From Pseudomonas capeferrum (GTDB lineage: Bacteria; Pseudomonadota; Gammaproteobacteria; Pseudomonadales; Pseudomonadaceae), in NCBI RefSeq assembly GCF_013523055.1, contig NZ_JAAMQM010000001.1, positions 398,910-462,909 of the forward strand: 64,000 bases of DNA, given 5' to 3'. The position numbers were made by a program, and so were the translations under genes. Below are positions 34,670 through 43,964 of this stretch, one piece after another. The notes beneath the pieces are model-generated. The model searched no databases and was not told the origin of the DNA. It was given only the letters and a program-made list of their open reading frames with translations. How positions within the stretch are numbered: position 1 is the first letter of the stretch; each line of letters opens with the position of its first letter.

Positions 34670-36823
34670 ATGAGCCCACGCACGCCCAAGAAAACCCGTT
34701 CAGTCGCCCCGTCCCGCATTCGCGAAGGCATGCCCTTCCCGCTCGGTGCTACCTGGGACGGCCTGGGTGTCAATTTCGCGCTGTTTTCGGCCAACGCCAC
34801 GAAGGTCGAGCTGTGCCTGTTCGATCCTAGCGGCGAGAAGGAAATCGAGCGCATCGAGTTGCCTGAATATACCGATGAGATCTACCACGGCTACCTCCCG
34901 GACGCGCATCCGGGTCTGATCTACGGTTATCGGGTATATGGTCCCTACGAGCCTGAAAACGGTCACCGCTTCAATCCCAACAAGCTGCTGATCGATCCTT
35001 ACGCCAAGCAATTGGTGGGCGAGCTGAAATGGTCCGAGGCGCTGTTCGGCTACACGATCGGCCACCCGGACGGCGACCTCAGCTTCGATGAACGTGACAG
35101 CGCTCCCTTCGTGCCCAAGTGCAAGGTCATCGACCCGGCCTATACCTGGGGCCGCGACCAGCGCGTGCAGGTCCCGTGGGAACGCACCATCGTCTACGAG
35201 GCCCACGTTCGTGGCATCAGCATGCGCCACCCAGCGGTGCCCGAGGCCAACCGCGGCACCTTCGCGGGGCTGATGAACGATGAGCTGCTCAAGCACATCA
35301 AGGACCTGGGCGTGTCGTCGATCGAGCTGCTGCCGATCCATGCCTTCGTCAATGACCAGCACCTGCTGGAAAAAGGCCTGAACAATTATTGGGGCTACAA
35401 CAGCATCGCCTTCTTCGCGCCTCATCCGCGCTATCTGGCGCACGGCAAGATCGCCGAATTCAAGGAAATGGTGGCGCACCTGCATGACGCAGGGTTGGAG
35501 GTCATCCTCGATGTGGTCTACAACCACACCGCCGAAGGCAACGAACTCGGCCCTACGCTTTCCATGCGTGGCATCGACAACGCCTCCTACTATCGCCTGA
35601 TGCCGGATGAAAAACGCTACTACATCAATGATTCCGGCACCGGCAACACCCTCGACCTGAGCCACCCTTGCGTGCTGCAACTGGTCACCGACTCGCTGCG
35701 CTACTGGGCAGGCGAGATGCACGTGGACGGTTTCCGCTTCGACCTGGCGACCATTCTCGGGCGCAATCACGATGGCTACGACGAACGCCACAGTTTCCTC
35801 GTCGCTTGCCGCCAGGACCCATTGCTGAGCCAGGTCAAGCTGATCGCCGAACCCTGGGACTGCGGGCCGGGCGGCTACCAGGTCGGCAATTTCGCTCCAG
35901 GTTGGGCCGAATGGAACGACCGCTTCCGTGACACGGTGCGAGCGTTCTGGAAAGGTGACGAAGGCCAGTTGGCCGATTTCGCCGCGCGCATCACCGCTTC
36001 GGGTGACATGTTCAACAACCGCGGTCGTCGTCCCTACGCCTCGGTGAACTTCATCACGGCCCATGATGGCTTCACGTTGCGCGACCTGGTGTCGTACAAC
36101 GACAAGCACAACGAGGACAATGACGAGAACAACCAGGACGGCACCAGCAATAACATCTCCTGGAACTGCGGCGCCGAAGGCCCGACCGAGGATCCCGAGA
36201 TCAATGCCTTGCGCATGCGTCAGATGCGCAACTTCTTTGCCACGCTGCTGCTATCGCAGGGTACGCCGATGATCGTCGCCGGCGACGAGTTCAGTCGCAC
36301 CCAGAACGGCAACAACAATGCCTACTGTCAGGACAGCGAGATCGGCTGGATCAATTGGGAAGTGGATGACGAAGGCAAGGAACTGCAGGCCTTCGTCAAG
36401 CGCCTGAACCGCCTGCGCCTGACGTATCCGGTCTTGCGCCGTTCGCGCTTCCTGGTCGGGGACTACAACGAGGCGATCGGTGTCAAGGACGTCACCTGGC
36501 TGTCGCCCGATGGCACCGAGATGACCGTCGAACAATGGGAAGATCCCAATGGTCGCTGCCTGGGCATGGTCATGGACGGTCGTGCGCAGGTCAGTGGTAT
36601 CGCCAAGCCGGGTTCGGATGCGACCTTGCTGTTGATCGTCAACTCGCACCATGACACGGTGCCGTTCACCCTGCCGACGGTGCCTGAAGGGGATCATTGG
36701 GAGTGTCTAGTCAACACCGACAAGCCGAAGCTGCGCAAGTCCGAGCCGCAGGCCTTCGAGACGGAGTTCGAGGTACCTGGGCGTTCGCTCCTGCTGTTTG
36801 CCCTGCAGCACGAAGAGGATTGA
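34670..36823 (+). CDS. glgX: glycogen debranching enzyme GlgX
   Basis: 717-aa GH13_11 isoamylase-type enzyme that removes alpha-1,6 branches. CBM48 domain (PFPLGATWDGLGVNFALFSANATKVELCLFD) then barrel motifs VILDVVYNHTAEGNE, VDGFRFDLATILGR (nucleophile), LIAEPWDCGPGGYQVG (acid/base) and FITAHDGFTLRDLVSYNDKHNE. A run of Asn/Asp/Glu (EDNDENNQDGTSNN) is the usual loop. GAGGACTGTC precedes ATG 34670. A hairpin follows 31 bp after the stop. Confidence 0.95.
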   Translation: MSPRTPKKTRSVAPSRIREGMPFPLGATWDGLGVNFALFSANATKVELCLFDPSGEKEIERIELPEYTDEIYHGYLPDAHPGLIYGYRVYGPYEPENGHRFNPNKLLIDPYAKQLVGELKWSEALFGYTIGHPDGDLSFDERDSAPFVPKCKVIDPAYTWGRDQRVQVPWERTIVYEAHVRGISMRHPAVPEANRGTFAGLMNDELLKHIKDLGVSSIELLPIHAFVNDQHLLEKGLNNYWGYNSIAFFAPHPRYLAHGKIAEFKEMVAHLHDAGLEVILDVVYNHTAEGNELGPTLSMRGIDNASYYRLMPDEKRYYINDSGTGNTLDLSHPCVLQLVTDSLRYWAGEMHVDGFRFDLATILGRNHDGYDERHSFLVACRQDPLLSQVKLIAEPWDCGPGGYQVGNFAPGWAEWNDRFRDTVRAFWKGDEGQLADFAARITASGDMFNNRGRRPYASVNFITAHDGFTLRDLVSYNDKHNEDNDENNQDGTSNNISWNCGAEGPTEDPEINALRMRQMRNFFATLLLSQGTPMIVAGDEFSRTQNGNNNAYCQDSEIGWINWEVDDEGKELQAFVKRLNRLRLTYPVLRRSRFLVGDYNEAIGVKDVTWLSPDGTEMTVEQWEDPNGRCLGMVMDGRAQVSGIAKPGSDATLLLIVNSHHDTVPFTLPTVPEGDHWECLVNTDKPKLRKSEPQAFETEFEVPGRSLLLFALQHEED

Positions 36824-36854
36824 ACCGGCGAAGAACCTGAGGAGCTCCGGCCTT

Positions 36855-36878
36855 ACGTGTCCCGTGCGCGGGACACGT
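36855..36878 (+). terminator. hairpin after glgX
   Basis: 10-bp perfect stem ACGTGTCCCG / CGGGACACGT with a 4-nt loop, but only two T follow. Possibly a weak or factor-assisted terminator. Confidence 0.4.
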
Positions 36879-37260
36879 TCAAGCGCAGGCTTAGCAGGAC
36901 GGTAACTCCCTGTCGGACCCTATTGCCCTCGGCTGCCCACGTCCCTCCCTAGCATCGATTCGGCATAGCAGAAAGTGCCCTGATAGCGAAAGTCGATATA
37001 GCAGACACTAATACTCAATTATTCAATGGTTTAGCAGGCGAGAGGAAGAAGACCTGCCCTCCACCCTCTTCTTGACGACCGCTTCCATCTCTCCTTAGCT
37101 TGAAAATTACGTCTCGCATAGACTCTTCGCGCGTGTCTAGCGCGCGTCGTTGCGCACGAACCTGCGCTGGCGTGCTGGTTTGGGTCGCTCCTCTGTCGGT
37201 GTGCTGTAGAGCCCGTGACATCAGGCCAGGTCATTGGCTACTCCACCAGAGGAACTACCC
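36879..37260. other. intergenic region before the outer-membrane barrel gene
   Basis: About 380 bp without a supported ORF. The stretch 36990-37030 is AT-richer than its surroundings (CACTAATACTCAATTATTCAA) and may hold the promoter. AGAGGAACTACCC just before 37261 is the ribosome-binding site of the next gene. Confidence 0.4.
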
Positions 37261-38331
37261 GTGAAAAACACCCTGCCCACCATGAGCCTGGAAAATGTCG
37301 TCTACGTGGTCTCCGCGTCATTGCTGCTGACCGCACCGCTGCACGCCACTGCACGTGATTCACAAGCCGATGCCACTTATGCCTTCCCGCTGCAGCAACC
37401 ACTCGTGCCACAGCTGTCATTGGACCCGGCCGACGCTAGCGGTCTTGGCCTGGGGTTGCTCGAGGCCTTCTCCGATCGCCTGGGCGAACGCCGTAGGCAA
37501 GACGCGGCTGATCCGACGTCGAGCCAATGGTCCGCCTCGTTTCCCGACACAGGCGTCATCGGCGGGCCTTCCCCCGAGCGTTTGCAAGCGCCCGGGCAGC
37601 AGCTGCAGGTCAGTCCCGATCTGGTCGTCCGCGAAAGCAGCGCAGGCAATGTCCATCGCGCGGGGGTCTTCGTGGGCCGGAACACTTTGCAAAGCGGCTT
37701 CAACGGGCTGCGCCCATCGCGCGGTGAACAGCAAAGGCTTGGGGTCACGCTCACTGGCGAGAGCCTGGGCGTGTACTGGAGCATGACCCACGATCAGGGC
37801 TGGCATGTCGACGCAGTGGCCATGGGCACGCGCTACGATGCCAGTGACGAGAGTGGCAAGCGTCTGGAGGACAGTGGTCATGCGGTGACTTTTTCGGTAG
37901 AGGGCGGGTATCCCATCGGACTTGGCGCGAACTGGGTCATCGAGCCGCAGGCGCAATTGATCAACCAGCAATTCTTCCCGGGTGCCCAGGCGCTGACCGA
38001 TACGCGGCAGACCTTTGACAGTCAACCGAACTGGACCGGCCGGGTGGGCGCAAGGCTGTCGGGTCGCTACGAGGTACGCGGCATGCCACTGGAGCCCTTC
38101 GTACGGACCAACGTCTGGTACGACTTCAGTTACGCCGACACCCTCAAGCTGGACCAGGTGGACAAGATCAGCAGTTCCCGCAGCTCGACCACGGTGGACC
38201 TGGGCCTGGGGCTGGTGGCACGGGTCACGCCGAAGGTCGCGTTATTCGTCAGCGCCGATTACAGCAGCGACGTGGATGACAACGACTTGAACGGATTGAT
38301 CGGAAGCCTGGGGGTGAGAATGCGCTGGTAA
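37261..38331 (+). CDS. autotransporter-type outer-membrane beta-barrel protein, no passenger
   Basis: 356-aa protein with an N-terminal signal sequence (hydrophobic VVYVVSASLLLTAPLHATA, cleavage likely near residue 33), a ~90-residue low-complexity linker, then a C-terminal barrel domain of alternating strands (AGVFVGRNTLQSGFNG, LGVYWSMTHDQGWHVDAVAMG, TFSVEGGYPIGLGANWVIEPQAQL) ending in VRMRW. It looks like the autotransporter translocator domain without any passenger. The GTG at 37261 is preferred because of AGAGGAAC upstream; an ORF start at 37234 adds nine residues. It sits between the two halves of the glucan cluster and has no obvious enzymatic link to it. Confidence 0.75.
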   Translation: MKNTLPTMSLENVVYVVSASLLLTAPLHATARDSQADATYAFPLQQPLVPQLSLDPADASGLGLGLLEAFSDRLGERRRQDAADPTSSQWSASFPDTGVIGGPSPERLQAPGQQLQVSPDLVVRESSAGNVHRAGVFVGRNTLQSGFNGLRPSRGEQQRLGVTLTGESLGVYWSMTHDQGWHVDAVAMGTRYDASDESGKRLEDSGHAVTFSVEGGYPIGLGANWVIEPQAQLINQQFFPGAQALTDTRQTFDSQPNWTGRVGARLSGRYEVRGMPLEPFVRTNVWYDFSYADTLKLDQVDKISSSRSSTTVDLGLGLVARVTPKVALFVSADYSSDVDDNDLNGLIGSLGVRMRW

Positions 38332-38343
38332 TCACAGGGTGCG

Positions 38344-38366
38344 ATGGGGCGCGAGAGGCGCCCCAT
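38344..38366. terminator. hairpin between convergent barrel gene and glgB
   Basis: 9-bp stem ATGGGGCGC / GCGCCCCAT with a 5-nt loop, 12 bp after the barrel-gene stop and 24 bp from the glgB stop. No T tract on either strand; it could serve both convergent genes. Confidence 0.45.
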
Positions 38367-38390
38367 GCCTTGAACCTGAGAAAGACACTG

Positions 38391-40625
38391 CTATTGCGGC
38401 GAACCGGTTTCGACAGCCTTTGGCTGCATGATTAGCACGCCCAACGGCGGTAGATTGAGATTGAGTGAATACGGCTGTCCATGGGCGGGTATCGCTTCGC
38501 TCGCCACGCCACCGAAGTTGCCGACATTGGTACCGGCATAGTCCTGAGCGTCGCTATTGAGCAGTTCCTGCCACTGTCCTTGGATCGGCACGCCAATACG
38601 GTATCCCTCGCGCGGTACCGGCGTGAAGTTGGCCACCACCAACACCGGCTCGCCCGTGCCGCTCCATCGCAGCCATGCATAGACACTGTTCTTCGCATCA
38701 TCGCCGATCAGCCACTGGAAGCCTTGCGGCTGGCAGTCCTGCTCGTGTAATGCCGGGACCTGGCGGTACAGCGCGTTGAGGTCGCCGATCAGCTTTTGCA
38801 CGCCCTGGTGCTCGGAGTACTGCAACAGGTACCAGTCCAACTGGGTATCGTGATTCCATTCCCGCCACTGCCCGAACTCGCAACCCATGAACAGCAGTTT
38901 CTTGCCCGGATGCGTCCACATGAAGGTCAGGTAGGCACGCAGGTTGGCGAACTTCTGCCAACGATCGCCCGGCATCTTGTCGATCAGCGAATGCTTGCCA
39001 TGCACCACTTCATCGTGGGAGATCGGCAGGATGAAACGCTCGGAATAGGCATACATCAGGCCGAAGCTCAGTTCGTTGTGGTGATGCGCGCGGTGGATGG
39101 GGTCGTTCTGGATGTAATGCAGGGTGTCGTGCATCCAGCCCATGTTCCACTTGTAGTCGAAGCCGAGGCCGGCCTGCTGGGTTGGCTGGCTGACGCCTGG
39201 CCAGGCCGTGGACTCTTCGGCGATCACCAATGCACCGGGTACTTCAAGGTTCACGACATCGTTGAGCTGGCGCAGGAAATCGATGGCTTCCAGGTTCTCT
39301 CGACCGCCATGGCGATTAGGCACCCATTCGCCGGATTTGCGCGAATAGTCGCGGTAGAGCATGGAAGCGACGGCGTCGACGCGCAGCCCATCGATATGGA
39401 AATGCTTGAGCCAGTGCAGCGCCGAGGCGAGCATGAAGCCACTCACCTCGTTGCGCCCCAGGTTGTAGATCAGGGTGTTCCAATCCTGGTGGAAGCCTTC
39501 CAGCGGGTTGCCATATTCATACAGGGCCGTGCCGTCGAACTGGGCCAGACCATGCTCGTCGGTAGGGAAATGCGCCGGGACCCAGTCGAGCAGGACCCCG
39601 ATCCCGCCCTGGTGACAGGCGTCGATGAAGGCCGCGAAGTCTTCAGGCGTACCGTAACGCGAGGTAGGCGCGAACAAGGAGAGCGGTTGATAGCCCCAGG
39701 ACCCGCCGAAGGGATGCTCCATGATCGGCAGCAGCTCGATATGGGTGAAGCCTAGCTGCTGCACATAAGGCACCAACCGGTCGGCCAGCTCGCGCCAGTT
39801 GAAGAAGCGCGCGACCTCGCCGGCTTCGTCCATCTCGCACTGCCAGGAACCCGCGTGCAACTCGTAGATCGACAGGGGCGCGTTAACGGCATGGCGATGC
39901 TCGCGCTTTCCCATCCAGTCCTGGTCTTGCCACTCATGGGCAAGGGGACCGGCCACCTTCGAAGCCGTGCTGGGTGGCAGCTCGGTGGCGCGGGCCAGCG
40001 GGTCGGCCTTGAGCGGGAGAATGCCATGCTGACCCAGAACCTCGAACTTGTAGCTTTCACCAATGCCCAGGCGGGGAATGAAGATTTCCCAGACGCCGGC
40101 GTCATGACGCAGACGCATCGGATGACGGCGGCCATCCCAGTTGTTGAAATCACCGACGACCGAAACCCTGCGCGCATTGGGCGCCCAGACGGAAAAGCAC
40201 ACTCCCTTAACGCCATCGACATCCCAAGGTTGGGCACCGAAGCGCCCCGACAGGTCTCGATGATTGCCTTCGGCGAACAGGTAGAGGTCCATCTCGCCCA
40301 ACTGAGGGCCGAAACTGTAGGGGTCCTCGATAACCTGCTCGCCGCCTGCCCAGTTGATCTGGAGCAGGTAGGGCTGGAGACCGTCCAACGAACCACTGAA
40401 CAGGCCCGGCAGATTGTCTTGGGACATTTCTGCAAGCACCCGTTCGTCGTCACGCGCCAGCAGCCGCGCGCTCAATGCACCTGGTAGAAAGGTGCGGACC
40501 AGGTGTCCACCCGCTCCGTCCGAGTGCGGGCCCAGCACCGCAAATGGGTCGGCGTGCTCGGCACGGGCCAGGGCATCCAGGTCCCGTTGCCGTAGTTCGC
40601 CGTTCTCACGCGTGGTTGCATTCAT
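38391..40625 (-). CDS. glgB: 1,4-alpha-glucan branching enzyme GlgB
   Basis: 744-aa GH13_9 enzyme that makes alpha-1,6 branches. N-terminal GlgB domain ([12 protein letters not shown]), CBM48 domain ([22 protein letters not shown]), barrel with [35 protein letters not shown] (nucleophile), [15 protein letters not shown] (acid/base) and [19 protein letters not shown]. The start codon abuts the treS stop with no gap (40625/40626), so it is the last gene of glgE-treS-glgB. Confidence 0.96.
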   Translation of the reverse strand: MNATTRENGELRQRDLDALARAEHADPFAVLGPHSDGAGGHLVRTFLPGALSARLLARDDERVLAEMSQDNLPGLFSGSLDGLQPYLLQINWAGGEQVIEDPYSFGPQLGEMDLYLFAEGNHRDLSGRFGAQPWDVDGVKGVCFSVWAPNARRVSVVGDFNNWDGRRHPMRLRHDAGVWEIFIPRLGIGESYKFEVLGQHGILPLKADPLARATELPPSTASKVAGPLAHEWQDQDWMGKREHRHAVNAPLSIYELHAGSWQCEMDEAGEVARFFNWRELADRLVPYVQQLGFTHIELLPIMEHPFGGSWGYQPLSLFAPTSRYGTPEDFAAFIDACHQGGIGVLLDWVPAHFPTDEHGLAQFDGTALYEYGNPLEGFHQDWNTLIYNLGRNEVSGFMLASALHWLKHFHIDGLRVDAVASMLYRDYSRKSGEWVPNRHGGRENLEAIDFLRQLNDVVNLEVPGALVIAEESTAWPGVSQPTQQAGLGFDYKWNMGWMHDTLHYIQNDPIHRAHHHNELSFGLMYAYSERFILPISHDEVVHGKHSLIDKMPGDRWQKFANLRAYLTFMWTHPGKKLLFMGCEFGQWREWNHDTQLDWYLLQYSEHQGVQKLIGDLNALYRQVPALHEQDCQPQGFQWLIGDDAKNSVYAWLRWSGTGEPVLVVANFTPVPREGYRIGVPIQGQWQELLNSDAQDYAGTNVGNFGGVASEAIPAHGQPYSLNLNLPPLGVLIMQPKAVETGSPQ

Positions 40626-43600
40626 CTATGACTCTCCCCAGGTACTGATCAGTCCATGCAGGCCATGCAAGGGCACGGCCAGCCAGCTCGGCCGATTCTC
40701 GGCTTCGTAAAGAATTTCATAGGCCGCCTTTTCCAGGCAGAACAACTCCAGCGCGGCACGCTCGCCCTCGGTTGCTTCCCACGCATGCGGCATCGCGGCG
40801 GTGGCCATGCCATAGGCTTCGACAAAGGCATGCCGGGACTGATGCAGATACTGCCGGGCGACGCGCTGACGCGCCTGCCGGGCGGGCTCTGACAGGTCTA
40901 CTGCCGAGGCGCTGCGCAAGATCATTGCAGCAGCGTAGTCGAAGGAGCGTAGCACGCCACTGACGTCCTTGTAGGGACTGTGCTTGGCTCGGCGCTCTTG
41001 CAATGGCCGCGACGGTTCGCCCTCGAAATCGATCAGGTAGGCATCCCCTTGCACCACCAGCACCTGGCCCAGGTGCAGGTCGCCGTGCACGCGCAACAGC
41101 ACACCGCCCTGCGCCTGGCGGGCCAGGTTGTCGATGTGCTTGGCCAGCCCTTCGCGCTGTTGCTGCAAGTCATCCACCAGCGCCTGGCTGTCGGGATCGA
41201 GCGTGTCGCGGTGCTGGGCCAACAGGTTCAATGCGTGGTCGAGCTCGGCACCGACCTGCTCGCTCCAGCGTTGGCTGTCCTCGAGATCACTGGTGCGTGG
41301 AGCAAAGGCAGGGTCGTCGCTCGGCGCCGCCAGCAGCAGGTGCATTTCGCCCAGGCGCTGGCCCAGCAGTGTGGCGAACCCTGCCAGCTCTTCGAGCGCG
41401 TCGGTATGCGCTTCGGGCTCGACGGTCAGGGGCTCCATCTCGTCGCGAATGGCGCGCTCGAGGGTATTCTGGGTCCAGGCCCAGGCGTCGCCCTGGTTGT
41501 TCAGATAACCTTGGGCGATCATCAGCAGGTGCGGCTGATCGGCGCCATCGACACGGCTTACCCAACCCAGCAGAGGCGAGATATTGGCAAACCCGGCGGC
41601 GGTCAGGTAGGCGCTCATTTCCAGCTCCGGATGCACGCCCGGATTGACCCGACGGATCAGCTTGAGGACCAGCCGATCCCCGACCACCACCGAGCTGTTG
41701 GACTGCTCGGCGCTGAGGTAGCGGACTTCGCTGTCATCGTTGAGCTGCAACGCTGCCAGTTGCTCGGTGGACTCGAAGCGCAGCTCTCCATCGCCGATCG
41801 GCAGCCGCGTCCTGTCCACGCAGCCGCGCAATACGGCGCGAATGAACGATTCGAGGACGAAGCCATCGGTGATCAGGCCGACCTGGGGGCCACGACGGAC
41901 GCGCGAGAGCGCCAGCTGTTGAGGCAAGGCGGTAGTGATGTGCTCTTCGGCGAGCAGGCCGAACGGCAGTTGATAGTGACTTGTCTGGCCCCCGCCCTGC
42001 ACTTCCAGCTCGGCCAGCAGGACCGGGTTCGTCGCTGTCCCGAAGCGCACGCCGTAGGTCAAGCGCACTTTGTCGATCCCCACTTCCTTGCCGGCGAACC
42101 AGCGGCGCTTGGGCAGGTATTGGGGCAGGATGGTGTTTTCCAGAATGTCGCGCGAGGGTGCCTGGAGCAGTTCTTCCATGCGCTTGCGCAACACCAGGGT
42201 AGTGAGCTCCGGCAAGCTTTCGGAAGGCTCGCTGTGCCAGCTCGGCATGCGCTCGCGGGAGGCCAGCAGGAACCAGTAGAAGCCGTAGGGCGGCAAGGTC
42301 AGCAGGAACGGTAACTGCCCGATGGGCGGGAAGGCACTGCCGCCGAGCATCTCGACCGGCACCATCTCGGCGTACTGCGACAGGTCCAGTTCCGCCGCCT
42401 GGGCAGCTCGCGAAACGTTGGCGACACAGAGGACGATCTCAGTATGGCCATCGGCATCGGTGTACTCGCGCAGGTAGGCCAGGATGCGCCGGTTGCTGGG
42501 TGTCAGCGTCTTCATGGTGCCGCGACCGAACGCCTTCTGCTGCTGACGGACCGCGAGCATGCGGCGGTTCCAGTTGAGCAGCGAGTGCGGGTCGTGGGAC
42601 TGGGCTTCGACGTTGATCGTCTGGTAGCCGTACAACGGGTCCATGACGGGCGGCAACACCAGACGCTGCGGCTCGGCGCGCGAAAAGCCGCCATTGCGGT
42701 CCGGCGACCACTGCATGGGGGTCCGGACCCCGTCGCGGTCTCCCAGGTAGATGTTGTCGCCCATGCCCAGTTCATCGCCGTAGTACAGGGTCGGCGTGCC
42801 CGGCATGGACAGCAACAGGCTGGTCAGCAACTCGATGCGCCGCCTGTCGCGCTGCAACAACGGGGCCAGACGGCGGCGGATGCCCAGGTTGATGCGCGCG
42901 CGACGATCCTCGGCATAGTAGTTCCAGAGGTAGTCACGCTCACGATCGGTGACCATCTCCAGGGTCAGCTCATCGTGGTTGCGCAGGAAGATCGCCCATT
43001 GGCATTTGGCCGGGATTTCAGGCGTCTGCCGCAGGATGTCGGTGATCGGGAAACGGTCTTCCATGGCCAGGGCCATGTACATGCGCGGCATCAGCGGGAA
43101 GTGGAACGCCATGTGGCATTCATCGCCCTCGCCTTCGCCGAAGTAGGGCCGGGTGTCTTCCGGCCATTGGTTGGCTTCGGCCAGAAGCATGCGGTCGGGA
43201 TAGTTGGCGTCGATTTCCGCGCGGATCGCCTTGAGCACCTTGTGGGTCTCGGGCAGGTTCTCGTTGTTGGTGCCGTCACGTTCGATCAGGTACGGGATGG
43301 CATCGAGGCGCAAGCCATCGACTCCCATGTCCAGCCAATAGCGCATCACCCCGATCACGGCCTTCATGACCTGCGGGTTGTCGAAGTTCAGGTCTGGCTG
43401 ATGCGAGTAGAAACGGTGCCAGAAGTACTGTCCGGCCACCGGATCCCAGGTCCAGTTGGACTTCTCGGTGTCGAGGAAGATGATGCGAGTGCCGTCGTAC
43501 TTTTCGTCGCTGTCGGACCATACATAGAAGTCACGCGCCTTGCTGCCCGGCTTGGCATGCCGGGCGCGCTGAAACCAGGGGTGCTGGTCGGACGTGTGGT

Positions 43601-43937
43601 TGATGACCAGTTCGGTGATCACCCGCAGGCCACGCTTGTGCGCCTCGGCGATGAATCGCTTGGCGTCGGCCAGCGACCCGTAGTCGGTATGCACCGCCTT
43701 GTACTCGGCGATGTCATAGCCATCGTCACGCCGAGGCGAGGGGTAGAACGGCAACAGCCAGATGGTATTCACACCCAGATCGGCAATGTAGTCGAGCTTG
43801 GCGATCAGCCCGGAAAAATCACCGATGCCGTCGTTGTTGGCGTCAAAGAACGACTTGACGTGTACCTGGTAGATCACCGCGTCCTTGTACCAGAGCGGGT
43901 CATCGATGAAAGCTGCCGGGCGTGAACGCTTGGCCAT
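40626..43937 (-). CDS. treS: trehalose synthase fused to maltokinase (TreS-Mak)
   Basis: 1103-aa fusion. Residues ~1-545 are the GH13_16 trehalose/maltose isomerase: DGLRLDAIPYLIERDGTNNEN, MLLAEANQWPEDTRPYF, IFLRNHDELTLEMVTD. Residues ~590-1103 are a Pep2/Mak maltokinase with the kinase catalytic loop LLRVHGDLHLGQ and metal-binding LIDFEGEP near residues 945-975. The protein would turn trehalose into maltose and phosphorylate it to maltose-1-phosphate, the GlgE substrate. In mycobacteria the two activities are separate proteins that form a complex; fusion is common in Pseudomonas. It follows glgE by 27 bp. Confidence 0.95.
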   Translation of the reverse strand: MAKRSRPAAFIDDPLWYKDAVIYQVHVKSFFDANNDGIGDFSGLIAKLDYIADLGVNTIWLLPFYPSPRRDDGYDIAEYKAVHTDYGSLADAKRFIAEAHKRGLRVITELVINHTSDQHPWFQRARHAKPGSKARDFYVWSDSDEKYDGTRIIFLDTEKSNWTWDPVAGQYFWHRFYSHQPDLNFDNPQVMKAVIGVMRYWLDMGVDGLRLDAIPYLIERDGTNNENLPETHKVLKAIRAEIDANYPDRMLLAEANQWPEDTRPYFGEGEGDECHMAFHFPLMPRMYMALAMEDRFPITDILRQTPEIPAKCQWAIFLRNHDELTLEMVTDRERDYLWNYYAEDRRARINLGIRRRLAPLLQRDRRRIELLTSLLLSMPGTPTLYYGDELGMGDNIYLGDRDGVRTPMQWSPDRNGGFSRAEPQRLVLPPVMDPLYGYQTINVEAQSHDPHSLLNWNRRMLAVRQQQKAFGRGTMKTLTPSNRRILAYLREYTDADGHTEIVLCVANVSRAAQAAELDLSQYAEMVPVEMLGGSAFPPIGQLPFLLTLPPYGFYWFLLASRERMPSWHSEPSESLPELTTLVLRKRMEELLQAPSRDILENTILPQYLPKRRWFAGKEVGIDKVRLTYGVRFGTATNPVLLAELEVQGGGQTSHYQLPFGLLAEEHITTALPQQLALSRVRRGPQVGLITDGFVLESFIRAVLRGCVDRTRLPIGDGELRFESTEQLAALQLNDDSEVRYLSAEQSNSSVVVGDRLVLKLIRRVNPGVHPELEMSAYLTAAGFANISPLLGWVSRVDGADQPHLLMIAQGYLNNQGDAWAWTQNTLERAIRDEMEPLTVEPEAHTDALEELAGFATLLGQRLGEMHLLLAAPSDDPAFAPRTSDLEDSQRWSEQVGAELDHALNLLAQHRDTLDPDSQALVDDLQQQREGLAKHIDNLARQAQGGVLLRVHGDLHLGQVLVVQGDAYLIDFEGEPSRPLQERRAKHSPYKDVSGVLRSFDYAAAMILRSASAVDLSEPARQARQRVARQYLHQSRHAFVEAYGMATAAMPHAWEATEGERAALELFCLEKAAYEILYEAENRPSWLAVPLHGLHGLISTWGES

Positions 43938-43964
43938 GTGCGACTCCTGTGTCGTGGGTTCTCG

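Noticed and set aside
37015..37221. Small ORFs on the minus strand before the barrel gene
   Set aside because: Two overlapping frames with no domain and no convincing start signal.
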